DNA of 64,000 nucleotides from Salvia splendens. Taxonomy: Eukaryota; Streptophyta; Magnoliopsida; Lamiales; Lamiaceae. Below the pieces are notes generated by a model. That model saw nothing but the letters and a program-made list of their open reading frames with translations. It made no database searches and was not told the origin of the DNA. The stretch spans positions 12,586,001 to 12,650,000 of the forward strand of contig NC_056046.1 in assembly GCF_004379255.2 (NCBI RefSeq). Direction: 5' to 3'. Positions 1-13,442 of this stretch are shown piece by piece. How positions within the stretch are numbered: position 1 is the first letter of the stretch; each line of letters begins with the position of its first letter. Made by a program: the position numbers and the translations under genes.

Positions 1-489
1 GGAGGTTTTTCATTTTCTTTTTTTTTCTTCTTTCTTTCATCCACACAGAAAAAAGTATCTTTTGCCTTATGAATTTTCACTCTGTATTATTGCCCGCGCT
101 ATGGACTCCCTAGTGAAGTGGCAACATGCTCTAACAAGGAGATCATTTGAGTCGAGGTTGTGCTTTGAGTTTACCCAGACATATACATATTGATTTCCAG
201 AACATCCTCTTTGAAAATGAAAGTAAGCTATTAATCTCACAAAATAGATTTCTTTAGAAGCACTTTGCCATTTGATCCGTGTTCTTAATATCAATACTTT
301 ACTTGGACACTACACCAATTAAGTTGTTTACTTCAACTTAATAAGTAGTATATTTTTCCCTTTTTATTCTTTTATGTAAATTCACAACCTTTATCTTTGG
401 TGCACATGAAACTTTTTTTTTGAATTACCTCTGTTATTGAGGCTTTTACCAAGCAATAGAAAGTTCATTCATAGTAATAAAACACGTTA

Positions 490-696
490 CTCCATCTGTC
501 CCATAAGAATATGCACTCTTTCCTTTATAGTCCGTTCAATAAAAATATGTACTTTCTAATTTTGGAAACTCTCTTCTCTCTAATAAACCACTAATAATAT
601 TTTAATTACTTTTTTTTCTGTACCTCTTTGTTTTATCAATTTTGCATTAAAACTCCTACGGAACCAAAAATGTATACTATTTAGCAACTGAGGGAG
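490..696. mobile_element. Stowaway-type MITE (degenerate)
   Basis: The stretch is bounded by TA on both sides. It starts CTCCATCTGTCCC and ends in the near-complement GAGGGAG, the usual terminal inverted repeat of Tc1/mariner-derived Stowaway MITEs. It is short, AT-rich and non-coding. The tips are diverged, so this is an old copy. Confidence 0.6.
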
Positions 697-901
697 TATT
701 TAGAACTACTATTAGTAAAATGCTAGACAAATGGGCCTTTTACTGCGAATGGGGCTAGGCCCGTATTGTTTAACCAACAAAGATAGAAAAAAGGAAAGAA
801 ATGATCAATTTTGTTGTGTGTCAATGAAAATATATCTTGAACAATACAATAGAATAGAATTTCACTACAATTAGTCGTTGCATACTTGCATTTCAGTATT
901 C

Positions 902-926
902 AGAGAGAGAGAGAGAGAGAGAGAGA
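902..926. repeat. (GA)n microsatellite in the 5' leader
   Basis: About 12 uninterrupted AG units lie 60 bases upstream of the HLB1-like ATG. GA/CT tracts are common in plant 5' leaders and core promoters. Confidence 0.9.
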
Positions 927-986
927 CGGGGAGAGATCTCTGTTCCCTCTCCCGGTTCCCATATCCCAATCTTTACTGCCATCACT

Positions 987-3900
987 ATGTCTACGAATCC
1001 CGACCACTCCGAATTACAGAACGGATCACCCGAACCATTAGCTTCTGAAGCCGCCGCGCCGCCGACCCAAACTCCAGATCTCCAGAAGCCTGATCCCAGC
1101 GATACTGATGGACAACAACCGGATGCTGAGAGATCGGAAGAAGTGCGGCCGGAGAATGCCGAGGCGTCGAATTCTGCGCCGGAAGGAGAAATCTCGAGAG
1201 AATTAAGTGATGCGGACTCAGGCGTGGCGCAGTTGCACCAAGAGGTGGAGAGCGATTCGAAGGCGGGGGACAACACGGAGGGGAATCGGACATTTACTAT
1301 GAGAGAGCTGCTCAATGAATTGAAGAGTGGAGATGCGAGTGTCAACGACGGCGGAGAGTCTGGTACTCCTTATAGGTTAGTCAATTGCAGTGTTAATGTT
1401 CTAGGATTGATACTTTTAAAAAAATATCTTAATAATGCGCAAGTGATTGTAATGCGGTCAGATATCGGATCTAGGTGTGTTCAGTCTCTGAGTCCAACGG
1501 CATAAAGTTATCTCGCGATGATAGTTGATGCCCGATTAGTGGGAATCTGATAATTGCTGCATTTTCTGTAGCTTAGATTAGATATCTTTGAACTTAAGTT
1601 GTAGGTATTCATTTTCTGAAATCTTTTGGTGTATTTAAGTGATTTAAATTTGAAATTAGTGGAAAATGGAAGGATTCTGGTGCTTAAGTGTCTAAACATA
1701 AAACATTAGAAGTCCTCAGAACTGAGTGCGATACTTATTCCTTTCATGGAGAGATCAAAGTTTAGCAACACAGAAATAATTAAGTTCAGAACTGTTAAAT
1801 GTCTTGAAATGGTTTTGGGTCAGGAGCCAAATAAAACTGTAGGTGACTCATATTCAATTGTATGGATAGTGTAACACTGATTTCTTTTCCAAGAGTAATT
1901 CTTGGAAGCAGTGTTAAGTAACATGATCCGGAACACAATTTTTTTTGGATATCTAAATCCTTATCTACAAATAAAATCCGATCATACAGAGTTGGCTAGA
2001 ATTGTGCAAACTTTTGAACTTATGAATAACTGAATGTCTTAAAGCATTGTCAGTGCGATTCATTAGGATTTGTTAAAGTGTCCAATTATGTTTAAGGCAA
2101 AGGAACATAATCTACTCTGATCTATTCTTTTGAATTCTATTATGATAGATCAAAACTTTTGGTTGGAATTTTGATGTTATTACAGCCAACAAAACTTGGA
2201 AATTCATATCGAGCAGAATAATGCTGCTATGGAGTTGATTAATAGCGTCACAGGTCTTGATGAAGAAGGTAGATCTCGTCAAAGGATTCTTACATTTGCT
2301 GCCAGGAGGTGATAATTTTATCTTTAGCATATATATGATGTAACTGCTACATATATTTGTTCATTTTATTTTTTGTTGTTGTAGTTAATGGTAATTCATC
2401 ACGCCACAAATCACCAAGTGTGTTTTCTAAGTGCCGTTTTTGCTATCAACAAAGGGCTTTATGCCTTTTCCTTCCTTTGAACACCGATTAACAGTTTTAC
2501 TTTTTACTCACAGCATAGAAAAATGCTCTGGTTGTCTTACTTCACTGACATATATATGAATAGTTGAATACCAATTCCCGGTGCAAAACTTTTGAGTGAT
2601 AATGATTAGAAGCAGTCCAGACACATTCTAATGCATAAGAAAACTAACCCGGATATACTCCTCATAGCTTTAACATCTGTTTCCATATGATTTCTACCTT
2701 GCAGAAGCTTCCTACACGAACATTGCTTTAGTCAATCTCATCTTTTTTGCATTGATTTGCAGATATGCAACTGCTTTAGAAAGAAATCCAGAGGATTATG
2801 ATGCACTGTACAATTGGGCCCTTGTTCTTCAGGTTTGAGTGGTGGAATGTGATGAGACTTTATAAATGTTTTTTTCACGTTTAATTCATCATCAGTAATT
2901 GATGTAGTCAACTTATAAATTACATCCTTGAAGTTGCATTTTTCTCGAATGCTGTAAGGTTATCTGAGATTTGCACTATGCACGCAGGAAAGTGCAGATA
3001 ATGTAAGTCCAGAATCTAGTTCTCCTTCTAAGGATGCTTTGCTTGAAGAAGCATGTAAGAAGTATGAGGAGGCTACTCACCTTTGCCCCACACTTAATGA
3101 TGTATGTGTCACTGATACGTTGTATTATTTTTGGTATAAAGAGTATAATTTTTAACTTCTAAATATAATGGGAAAACAGTTCCTTACTGATGCTTTTGAT
3201 GCTCATGAAAATAATGACTTTCCTACTGTCCAAGTCACCTATTATGCATGCACCGATGCACTTGTATGTTTCATCATGAATATATGAGCTTCTTGCAATA
3301 ATATGACTGCTATTGGTTTGCACTTTTACATGGACAATGCGTGTTTAATTAGAAAAAGTCATTTATGCATATGCTCTTGAAGATATATTAATGAAAACTA
3401 ATTTATTATTTCTTTATGAGATTGTAATTAGTTAGAAAAACTCATTAATGCATAATGCTCTTCAAGATATATTAGTTCAATGAAGCCTGTTTTTTAGTTT
3501 CTTTACTGTGTAACAGTTAAATAGTAGTTTCTATTATTCAAACGGAGATTTTTGATATTTTTCTTCTTATGTCAGGCTTACTATAATTGGGCTATAGCAA
3601 TATCTGACCGGGCTAAAATGCGTGGTCGGACAAAGGAAGCAGAGGAGTTCTGGAAACAGGTTGGTTCTGTTGGCGTTCTTTCTATTTATGAGCTGAATCC
3701 TTGTGTTTACTGTAATATCTTTCTTGATTTCTTGATCACTTTGTCCATTCTTTTGGTTCAGATCTGGTGACATTTTATTTTTTTTCTTTAAACGAGAGCT
3801 AGGGACACTGACATTGAACATATGGCCCTAAAGCTCTACCTGTTGAAGCATTGATTTAGTTAAATCCAGCTGTAAAACTTAAGAAAAATGTAGAAGTTAA

Positions 3901-6900
3901 AGAGGTATAAACATTATTTTGTCCCATTTTAAGCTCTGTGCATATTGGTTTGGTTAGGAATGATTTCATCCCATTTTAACTATTTTTTAATACTATTGCA
4001 CATGGATATTAGATTATTAATTTCTTCTGCTGATTAGAAGCCTGTTTAAAGATGATTATTAATAGTGACAGCAGTTGCTGGTTATAAATGGTGGTGCTCT
4101 CTATATCCACAAGTGTAATAACCATGTCAACTTCTCCCGTTGCTTTCATTCTTAATCTAGAATGACAGATACACATGTAACATTAAGTGTGCATGATGTT
4201 ACTGTATCGCTCCCATTGAAGTTATATATTCAATCGGAAGTATTGAACTGTTTGTAGAAAATTCTGATTTCTCATTATTTGATGTGGTATTTATTCTTCC
4301 TTATGCAGTTTACTGTTTTTCTGAAAGATGACTATTCTGTTTTTCTGAAAGATGATTAATCTTGTCGAGTGTTCCCAGATATAATATGTTGGCACATGAT
4401 TTCTTAGTATTTAGATTTCCAGTGCTATTCCTGTAACATGGTTAAGCACATTAAATGTCTTTCATGATTTTGTAAAGGGTTTGTATAATAGTGTTGTTTC
4501 ATACTGTTGTTCTCTTATTTGCAGGCTACAAAGAATTATGAAAAGGCTGTCCAACTCAACTGGAACAGTCCTCAGGTAGGTATTTTCATTCAGTCTGGCA
4601 AAAGTGAATAACCCTTTGTATTACAATACAACTGCTGAATAGAGGAATTACGTTCATGAACATTTTATATCAAATACTTTTCAATTCATTCTTTTGCTTA
4701 GGAAATCTCTACTGTTATTTTACTTTTTTCTTGATATTTGCTAATGTTAACATGAATTTACAGGCGCTTAACAATTGGGGACTTGCTCTACAGGTTCGTT
4801 TAATAGTATCTCATCTATAGAAACCATTTTTTCCCCTTTCTAGTCAATTCTGTAATAAGATGATAATGATATGTTTTAGCAGTACACCCTTTATGCATGT
4901 ACAATCTGGAGACTTACTTTCTTTGTCCTATGCTCCTATTGATGTTTCAGGAACTCAGTGCAATTGTTCCTGCTCGTGAGAAACAGACAATAGTCAAAAC
5001 TGCTATAGGCAAGGTGTGGGATTCATGCTTCTCGTTTAAGGCCTTAGACATTAACTGAGCTATGTATCGAAACTATTTCTGCTTTGATAACACCCTTATT
5101 TGTCTACAGTTCCGTGCAGCAATACAGTTGCAATTTGATTTCCATAGGGCAATTTACAATCTTGGAACTGTACTGGTTAGTTTGACACTAGTCTTGCTCT
5201 TGCATAATTTTACTATATACAAGTACTAGAAGATAAATTTTGACATGCTATGGTAGCATAAGTAAGAACCGGGAATTAGAAAAAGGATGTCATGCATTGG
5301 TCTTATTTACCCAATTTTGCAGTATGGCTTAGCAGAGGACATATCAAGAACAGGGGGATATGTAACTGCAAAGGAGGTATCACCTGATGAGTTGTACAGC
5401 CAATCTGCAATATATATTGCAGCTGCACATGCATTGAAGCCCAATTACTCAGTAAGCACACTGTTGTTTGATCATTATCTATTATTCTTTATATTTCCCT
5501 GTTACATCTTCTCCTGTTTTTAATTTTTTATGAAGTACCCCTAGAATGATCACACTACTCCTTCTACATCACTGTAATAGGAAACCTGAATTTTTTGTGC
5601 TAAAATTAATTTACCTGGTATTGTAAATATGATATTCATCCTATTTTTCTTGCAATTAGTTACAAGGAAACTATATAACAATTGAAATCAACATCCATTA
5701 ACAAGGTTTTTTTCAGTAAATGATAATTGATGCTTTTGACAGGGAAAGTGCTATGTTATATGGGTGAGATGAATATGGAAAATAAGTCAACCTTTGTGTG
5801 ATGAACTGGGTAGATTATAGACCAGACATTCAATATCTCTGACTATATAATTTGTTCTTTTTTAAAGTAAAATCCCGACATCACACTTATATTGCTGTGC
5901 GCTCTTATTATTTCATGTGTATTATTTTATGCGTTCTTGTTCTGTCATTTCGTTCATTGCATAATTCCTCTGTTCATTTGGACAGCTTTCTCTATTTAGT
6001 ATTTACTAAAAAAGTATTCTACTATCTGAATTCTGAAATAGAAATCTTGAGAGACAACCTCATTTGTTTAATGCTTGCGGTTCAGGTTTACAGTAGTGCT
6101 TTGAAGCTTGTGCGGTCTATGGTGAGTATTCACTTCTTCAACATTACTTATTTCATACTTAATCTAGAGGATGTGAAATTATATGGAAGATCTCAAAATG
6201 CTATACCAACTGTTTTTTTTATCTTGCACCCCTCATACTCATAAAGATGTCAGATCTCTTAATTTACACTTGAATCCGCTTCAAATCTATCATTTAATTT
6301 GGTCGAATTCATAGTTGTATGATAAACACTTAGGTTTATTCAGTGATTGGAGAACATCCCCTTGAGTAGACACCCCCATTCCACCTATCAATACTATGCT
6401 TTAAACTGCCATTGGATTATAAGAGCTTGAAATTTGGCAGTTGACCTTGTGATGATACTATTTATAAAATACCTGTAACTCTTCAAGGCCCACAGGTTAT
6501 GGCCAATTAGTGATACAGTGACACAAAAAGCTCTGATAGCAAGTTAGCAACTACTTGATCAATACTAGTATTGTTATAGGAGTAACTGACCTTGAATCTT
6601 AAGAGCTTGGAAATTGGGTGTTTGACAATTGATCTTGTAACATTACTGTTTATAAAATACCTGTAACTCGGCTCCCCCAGGCCACGGGGTAGGGCCCAAT
6701 AGATATACAATGCATAACAAGCTGGTAGTGACTACTTGATGTTTGTCCTTGCTTTGTCAATATATTTAACCGAAGTTGCTGAATGAATCATTGCCACAAT
6801 AAATAAACATTTGAAGCATGAGCGTTGTATCCGATGTGGGACGTGACTATACAAAACCTTTCAACAGCATTGAAATATGCAGCGTAGTTTATAAGATAAA

Positions 6901-8730
6901 TAGTGGTTCCTGCTCGTGAGAAACAGACAATGGTGAAAACTGCTATAGGCAAGTTGTGGGATTCATGCTTCCCATTAAAGGTCCTGGACATTTAATTGAG
7001 CCTATGTATGGAAATTATTTCTACCCTGGTAAACACCCTTATTTCTGCCCTGGAACACCCTTATGTCTGCCCTGGTAACACCCTTATCTGTCTCAAAGTT
7101 AACACAAAAACTACACATTACTCAAAATGAAATTTGTAAAATAGTGTACTCATTATTCAATTGAACTTTTAGTCTTGCTTTAATTAAAATAATACTTTTA
7201 TAATATAAGACTTTAAGCTTTAAATAATAACCTTCATATTTTATGCAAAATTTTATTGAAAGTTGAACATTAAGTGTTTGACATAAAACCAACATGAATT
7301 ATGTATGTTAAATTTTCTGTATTTAGACATTCTTGGCTAGGTCCCATTGCATACCATAGGGTAAGATCATTGCATAGTATAGTAAGTCCATTGTTACCCA
7401 AAGATATGCTCATAGCATAGTGTTTATCTGAAGGTGAATGCATGACAACCTCTTGAAAGTAAGTCCATAGCATAGATGTAGTACACATTTGCAATCATCA
7501 CTCATTGTAAAGATGATTTGAAATATGGAAACAGTTAAATATTTTTCAGCTTGACTTATTTGAACTTGGTTAAAAGCTCGTGATAAGATATTTTGTCCCA
7601 TATCATAGCAGGCATGGTCTAAAAGTAATGTATATAGTAATGCGTCATTCATCTGTTCATATTTGCTGTATCTTCTCCTTGTTCTGACAGCAGGATAAGA
7701 CATAAGATAGACGTCCGTTCATATTTGCACTTTAAGATATCTTCTTGAAACTAGTTAATAACTTAGGACATCTTTTCTCAAAATAATTACATCTGAACAA
7801 ATTTGTATTTTTTCAGCTTCCGTTGCCATATCTAAAGGTTGGATATCTTACAGCACCGCCTGTTGGGAACCCAGTTGCACCTCACAGTGATTGGAAAGGC
7901 TCTCAATTTGTACTGAGTCATGAAGGGCTTCAACAGGTAGGAAGTCTTTGCTTATGCTTAAAAAGAAGGATTATCACTGCTATGTTTTGTATGAAACATA
8001 TTAAGCAAATTAAGAATGCGAAGTGCCATATGAAGCAGTAATGTAATCATTTGATAACCCGCTATCTTCAAATTTCAGTTACATTGGAACTTAAGGATTA
8101 AATTCAGAACCCTATTCCTATGAACTTTGTTAACTTTTCAGAAAGCCTTGTTTTGTCATTGGTCTCTTTACCCTTTAAAAAATTTTCGATGGGCTTCTTA
8201 CTAGGGTTACTTGTCTGCTACTCCTTATTTCATGAATTCTTCAAGCACATTATCTTATTCTTCCTTATGCTATCCTCTTCTGTGTCATAATGCTACTTTC
8301 TCAAATGAAACTTAAGAATCATTTTTTCATGCAGATTAGCAAAACTGAACAGAGATATGCATCCCTGAGCCTTTCATCGAGATCAGGGGATTCGCCAACC
8401 AGTATACCGGTCATCAGAGTCTATGTTGCGGATATTGTTTCTGTATCGGCATGTGCTGATCTTACGCTACCACCTGGTGCTGGCCTGTGCATCGACACAA
8501 CTAATGGACCTGTTTTCCTGGTAAGATATTTATGCTTACCAAGCCTGTCATCTTGTATTTAAAAATCAACTTCATGCTCTCTTCTTCTGCTTTTGATGTC
8601 ATGTCATTGGTCACTGCAGGTTGCTGAATCTTGGGAATCTTTGGATGGGTGGCTTGATGCCATTCGATTAGTTTATACCATTTTTGCGCGGGGTAAGAGT
8701 GATGTTTTGGCTGGTATAATAATTTCCTAA
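987..8730 (+). CDS. HLB1: HLB1-like tetratricopeptide (TPR) protein, 14 exons
   Basis: Exons: 987-1375, 2186-2308, 2763-2832, 2988-3101, 3576-3659, 4525-4575, 4764-4793, 4951-5013, 5110-5175, 5323-5451, 6086-6121, 7817-7936, 8335-8520, 8620-8730. All introns are GT-AG and every junction keeps frame, giving 523 residues. The N-terminus is acidic and Pro/Ser-rich (about 1-110). The middle holds TPR-type helices (for example [58 protein letters not shown]). The C-terminus carries the conserved [19 protein letters not shown] and [29 protein letters not shown] stretch, close to Arabidopsis HLB1 as remembered. In Arabidopsis HLB1 acts at the trans-Golgi network/early endosome with MIN7/BEN1 and links trafficking to actin; that role here is inferred from family. 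The start is the first ATG in a long open first exon. Intron 11 (6122-7816) is unusually long and repeat-laden. Confidence 0.88.
6420..6740. repeat. Diverged tandem duplication in HLB1 intron 11
   Basis: Two copies of about 140 bases (6420-6560 and 6600-6740) share TAAGAGCTTG, TTTATAAAATACCTGTAACT, a GGCC(A)CAGG-like block and CTACTTGAT in the same order. Substitutions and small indels indicate an old duplication. No coding content was recognised. Confidence 0.6.
6906..7092 (+). repeat. Fossil copy of HLB1 exon 8 and its donor intron
   Basis: This segment matches exon 8 from GTTCCTGCTCGTGAG (4966) through the exon end at 5013 and about 85 bases of the following intron. The copy lacks the acceptor and first 15 bases of the exon, and its donor reads AAG-TTGTGG where the true one reads AAG-GTGTGG, so it should not be spliced. 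Its end has expanded into three CTG(G)TAACACCCTTAT-like units at 7022-7092. Confidence 0.85.
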
Positions 8731-10456
8731 TTTTGTACCTGTATATTATGATGATTGATGGTATTGCAAATATTCTTCTGGAGGAGGCCTACTGTTACTC
8801 TGTCTGTTTAAGAACCATTAAAGGTTTGTTGTTCATGTAGGCTTTGTAAATTAGCCAATTATTGCTATAAATATGAGGCAGAGTTTATATTTTTGCAACT
8901 ATTATTACCGCCACTTATAAAGATGCAACTAATTGGAATATCACATTTCAGTACTTTGATTTATTTTATTTTCATATGAAAGTGAAATAGTCAATAGCGA
9001 TCGTTTGGTAGGAAAAAGTAATCAATTTACGAGAAAATTATGTTGTTTAAAAGAAATACAGGAGGAACTGAGGAAGTATCTAAAAGGGGATTATACAGAG
9101 TTTTGCACCTTCGCAATTTTAGCTATTGAGTGAAGTTTATTCAAAAAGATCAAATTAAAAGTGACTGGGAAGCGTATATCATTTAAAAGTGACACGCAAA
9201 AAAAGAAAAGAAAACTGAACTACTACCTTGGATGGAGGAAGTAGGAATTTTTGCACGTTTTTTATTTATAGTTATACGAAGTCATGCGCATATTTAGATT
9301 TTTAAATTGCTTTTAAATCGTCTGAAAAAATTCTTAATAAATCATAGCATGTGAAACTGAAACAACTCCCTTTAATGAGTGTTGAATTTTTTTTATATAC
9401 GACATTTTCCAGTTATCTAGCCTGTTTTTGAAATTTCTATAAATTCAAAGAATTCACTTGTGTACTAGTCAGTCAGTTGGCCCACTTGTGGAAACTCAAG
9501 GTTCCATTAAAACTCAATTTGAGCAACAATGATTATGTTGTGGAGAATTTAAAGAAGATGAGGTGAGTGCTGAAGGCAAGTTAGCTATGACAGATTTTGA
9601 GAGATACAGCAGAGGGGAGAAGGGAACTTTTCCTGCTGCCAAGCAAAATTATCTGAGGGAGGTGTAGTTAATGCTAACATTTAAACTAGTTCTATATTAC
9701 ATCAAATCTATAAAAAGGTTTCAATAATACTCCCTTCATCCCAGATAATTTATCTCATTTTTCTATTTCGATTCATCCCATATAATTTGTCTCATTTAAC
9801 TTTTTACCATTTTTAATAGTGAACCTCATATTCCACTGGCTCATTCCTATTCACATTTTATTATAAAACTAATATATAATAGTCAACTAACTTTTCATTA
9901 CATTTTTTAAAACTCGTGCCCGGTAAGTGGGACGAATTATCTGGGACAGAGGGAGTATCTTTCTAATCTAGTTGTGCCAATTTAAAATTAAAATTTAGGC
10001 TAAGTCAAATTAATTGATAATTTTAAAGCCAATTGTTAAATTGTCTTATTAAAAAGTGTCAATTCTCCTAATATTAGATATCGATCGCATCTCGTTGAAA
10101 AATAAATTAACTAACAATAGTAAAAGTGTGATTATACTATCGAATTCTTTTGAAAATTATCAGCATTTCAGATGTGGAGTGTGGGCATCCCCTCAAAATA
10201 GAGTAATTAAAGAAAAAAGATGGTTGTCACTGACACACGTATGTAAACGTGAGGCCATTAAATCGTAGAAAGGCATAGTTTTTTAGATTAGTCAACCAAT
10301 AAAAACATACTATCTCGTATTCCTCTTATCAATGATACTATTACAGTATGAGTATAATTCTTCTTATACACAGATCATAGACTTATAGGAAATGGGTAGA
10401 TTTTATAATCACCCAACCTAACAAAGTTCTATCCATTCTTACAAATTACTAACTAA
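8731..10456. other. Intergenic: 3' ends of HLB1 (+) and YSL (-)
   Basis: This is convergent-gene spacer. It contains the presumed 3' UTRs of both neighbours and one Stowaway MITE (9730-9955). No coding frame with family resemblance was found; the short frame at 10056-10268 is considered chance. Confidence 0.6.
9730..9955. mobile_element. Stowaway-type MITE
   Basis: Flanked by TA. It starts CTCCCTTCATCCCAGATAATT and ends in the near reverse complement AATTATCTGGGACAGAGGGAG. It is 226 bases long and non-coding, typical of a Tc1/mariner-derived MITE. Confidence 0.8.
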
Positions 10457-12709
10457 CTAACCGGCCAAGAATTTCATGCAAATCGGTGGCTTCACTTTAG
10501 CCAAAGCCAGAATCGAGGCCGGAAGTATCCACAGCCCCTCCCCACATATCAAACCCGACGCCACCGCCGGCACCATCAGCGGCGCCGTCTTGGACCTGAA
10601 CCTATGCCACAGATACACAACCAGCGTCCCCACACACATATCCACCGCAAAGTATCCCCCAATCAGAAACGGCACCGCCATCGCCGTCGGCAGCGGCATC
10701 CACTTCCCCACCCTCGCCGGCGACATATCCCTCACCAAGTTTATCCCCACCGCCGCCGAAAAGAACCCGTAGCACAGCTGCAAGCAATGCCTCGGCAGCG
10801 CCGAGAACCCCTCCACTCCGATGATCGCCAAGTTCCTATATATAATCCCAAACGGCGCCTTGAACTCCTTCTCCGGATTCCCGATGTCGAACGCCTTGTA
10901 GAATAAGAAAAAGCTCAACGGCGAGACGACGCACCCCAGCGCCGTCCCCACGCTCTGGCTCACCAGCATCGCCCTCGGCGACGTCAGCGTCAGGTGGCCG
11001 GTCTTAAAATCCTGCATCAGAATGCAGGACACGTTGATGATGGACTTGAAGAGCCCGCAGGCGGCGAGCGAGGTCAAGACGCCGTGCTCCTTCCCGGAGA
11101 TGGCGGCGACGATGAAGAGGCCGACCTTGCCGTAGTTGTAGGACATGTTCATGTCGGTGAGGCCGGCACCGTAGGCGTTGCAGAAGGCGAGGCACGGCGT
11201 CACCACGTAGGCCATCACGACCAAATACCATTTCAGGTCAGGGAAGATGAAGGGGATTGCGATGACGGAGACAACTGCGAAGATGAGGTAACCGGCTGCT
11301 GCTATCCAGAAGGGGAGGCTTTCGCTGACGAAGACCTCGTCCTGAGTGGGATTAACTGCGGTCGAGTTAGGATGAGTGGAGTTCTGATTGAGTCTCCGGT
11401 TGTGGATGTTGATGAATGTGATGCCTAGTATCTTGACGAAGTTGTAGAGGCCGTCGCCGAGGAGGAGGGCGATGGGGATGAAGGCCTTATAGCCCGTGAG
11501 GCTTTTCATGCTCGATTCCGGGATATCGGCCGGAAACCAGTCTCCTTTGCGCTGGTGGATGAGCGGCCACATTAGCCCGTACGAAACGACAGCACCGAGC
11601 AGCAACGACAGATTAACAGCGTGGGAGCAGATCATGCCAGTGCCCACATATGTCAAGCTGAAATCGAAATAAAATCTGCCCAAACATGTACACAATTTGT
11701 CATTACTAATTGTCATAACAACAGTGGATAGTTTTTATGTTTGGTTTTCATACGTTTGTTTCTTTGCTTGGAGGCCAAAAGTGGGGAACTGAGAGAAGCC
11801 GCAGTTGTCTTTTGCTGTGTAGAACCACTGGAAGAAACCCCACACGAAGCTGCCGGCGAAGCTCTTGATGAATCCGTTCACTTGCTTCCTACAAAAATCA
11901 TCAATCTTGTCAATAAACATTTCACTAAATTAGTTTTAAAAATACAAATATTACTTAGCCATTTTGTCTCCTCTGCCGTGAAAACCATTGATTAGTACTG
12001 CAGTAGCCAATCCACTAGGAAATGTCAATTTGTAGTCGATGATCAATATCTACACGTTATTGAAAACCAAGTCATTGGATAGAGTAGGATGATGATTGAT
12101 AACTCCAATCAACACTTGATATACATGGACAAAAAAAACACTCACTTTTCGAAGAGGAATCAAGACGAATAGGCCTACAAAACAAACTAAAAACAGGAAA
12201 GCAGTCATCCAACCGATCCCGGGCTGTTTTATGCTACTCGGACTGTTCCCTGCAACGCTCAACCCGCCCGATAACTCGAACATTTTCCTGTTCATCGCCA
12301 GCAGATACGACGCAAATCCTCCTAAATCATATTCACAACACCAATTAACAAAATTTAAGTATTTAAACTATTTATAAAAAAACGAACCTCCAAGCGCAAT
12401 ACTGTAGCATGCAACAGAGCAAGTCTGAATCATGGTGTTTTCCTGCTTGGTGAAAGGAGCAGAAGCGATCCCCAGTTTGGCAAGCACCTTTGTCCATGTC
12501 CGAATGAATATGAAGGCGAGCAGCGCCGCCGACACGTTGAAGTGAGGAGTGATCCCAATAGTCAGTGTTATCTTCATCGCGATAATGCTGAATATGGACC
12601 CGATCACCACGCTTGCTACAAGCCCGCGCAGCGTTAGCTGCTCGTGCCATGGCTGCACCACTTCCCTCTCCTTCGACTCGTCCACGCCATCGTCCATGGT
12701 TGAAGACAT
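10457..12709 (-). CDS. Yellow Stripe-Like (YSL) metal-nicotianamine transporter, YSL1/2/3 type
   Basis: Coding exons on the minus strand: 12709-12388, 12321-12146, 12049-11955, 11888-11754, 11675-10457; all GT-AG and in frame, 648 residues. YSL proteins of the OPT superfamily move Fe, Cu, Zn or Mn complexed with nicotianamine across membranes, usually the plasma membrane. Family marks are [21 protein letters not shown] (residues about 26-46), [104 protein letters not shown] and the terminal VKPPICMKF. About 14 hydrophobic membrane segments are visible. These match the YSL1/2/3 clade better than YSL5/7/8 as remembered, but the clade call is from memory. The hydrophilic loop with [17 protein letters not shown] lies in the middle. 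A TATA box stands 46 bases upstream. Confidence 0.92.
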
Positions 12710-12754
12710 TTATTCGTGGACGGAGGAAGTAGTTGTAAAGAAAAATAAGTGAGT

Positions 12755-12762
12755 TATTTATA
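12755..12762 (-). promoter_or_regulatory. Putative TATA box of the YSL gene
   Basis: TATAAATA on the minus strand lies about 46 bases upstream of the ATG, with a CCAAT just upstream. Spacing suits a very short 5' leader. No iron-deficiency element was confidently identified. Confidence 0.5.
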
Positions 12763-13442
12763 ATTGGTGTTAGCTAGAGGAACTGTGCTGGTTTGATTTC
12801 GACGTTTATGGTTGAATCAAGTTGGATGAAATTAAAGTCAAGTGGTACTAATCACTTGGAATATCGAGGAAACAAGTAACCAATCATGTATGCTACATGT
12901 TACATTGGTTGTACAATAATTTAAATGAATAGTTGGTAAAAGAGAAGCTTCTCCACAAGTATCTGGAGAAAGGTTGTGTGATTATTTCTTTTTGGAGAAT
13001 CAATTGTTAACATTCATTTATCTCTCCTACTCCTAGGCTTCATGCTATACTATATTTACGATGATATAGTACACACAGTTTCCGATTGCCATGTTTATTT
13101 GTAATTAAAGGCCACATCTAATCTTATCTCTTGTCCGGTTACTTTTTTTTTAAACTTGAATCATGCCAATATATCTTGGCTCTTTTCAACACTATCAAAA
13201 TTACATTGTATCACATGATTAATCATCTCAATTCTATCCATTTGACTAATTTAATTATTGCAAACTTTATTTTAGCTTGTCTCATATTGTATCTCACTAT
13301 AATCTTATCTAATAAATCGAACATGAATACTTATTATCTATCTTACACTTTTTCAATCCTTTAAATTATAAGATTATGATATGGCGTGAATATTTAAATG
13401 AATCTTAGTTAGAACATGAATGCTACCATAGAAAAATATAAA

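Larger units (their letters stand above)
1..986. other. Intergenic / upstream region of the HLB1-like gene
   Basis: No coding region was recognised here. The sequence is AT-rich, holds one Stowaway-type MITE (490-696) and ends in a GA microsatellite in the presumed 5' leader of the next gene. Small open frames in it show no family resemblance. Confidence 0.6.

Noticed and set aside
5852..6244. 130-codon frame spanning HLB1 exon 11
   Set aside because: Most of it is intron sequence; only 12 codons (6086-6121) are exon and the composition is AT-rich.
10994..11428. 144-codon plus-strand frame inside the YSL gene
   Set aside because: It is the antisense shadow of the conserved YSL last exon; the acidic/Val-Gly repetition reflects the GC-rich complementary strand.
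12716..12735. GGACGGAGGAAGTAG near the YSL start as a Stowaway tip
   Set aside because: No partner inverted repeat within a plausible distance; it is probably just the leader.
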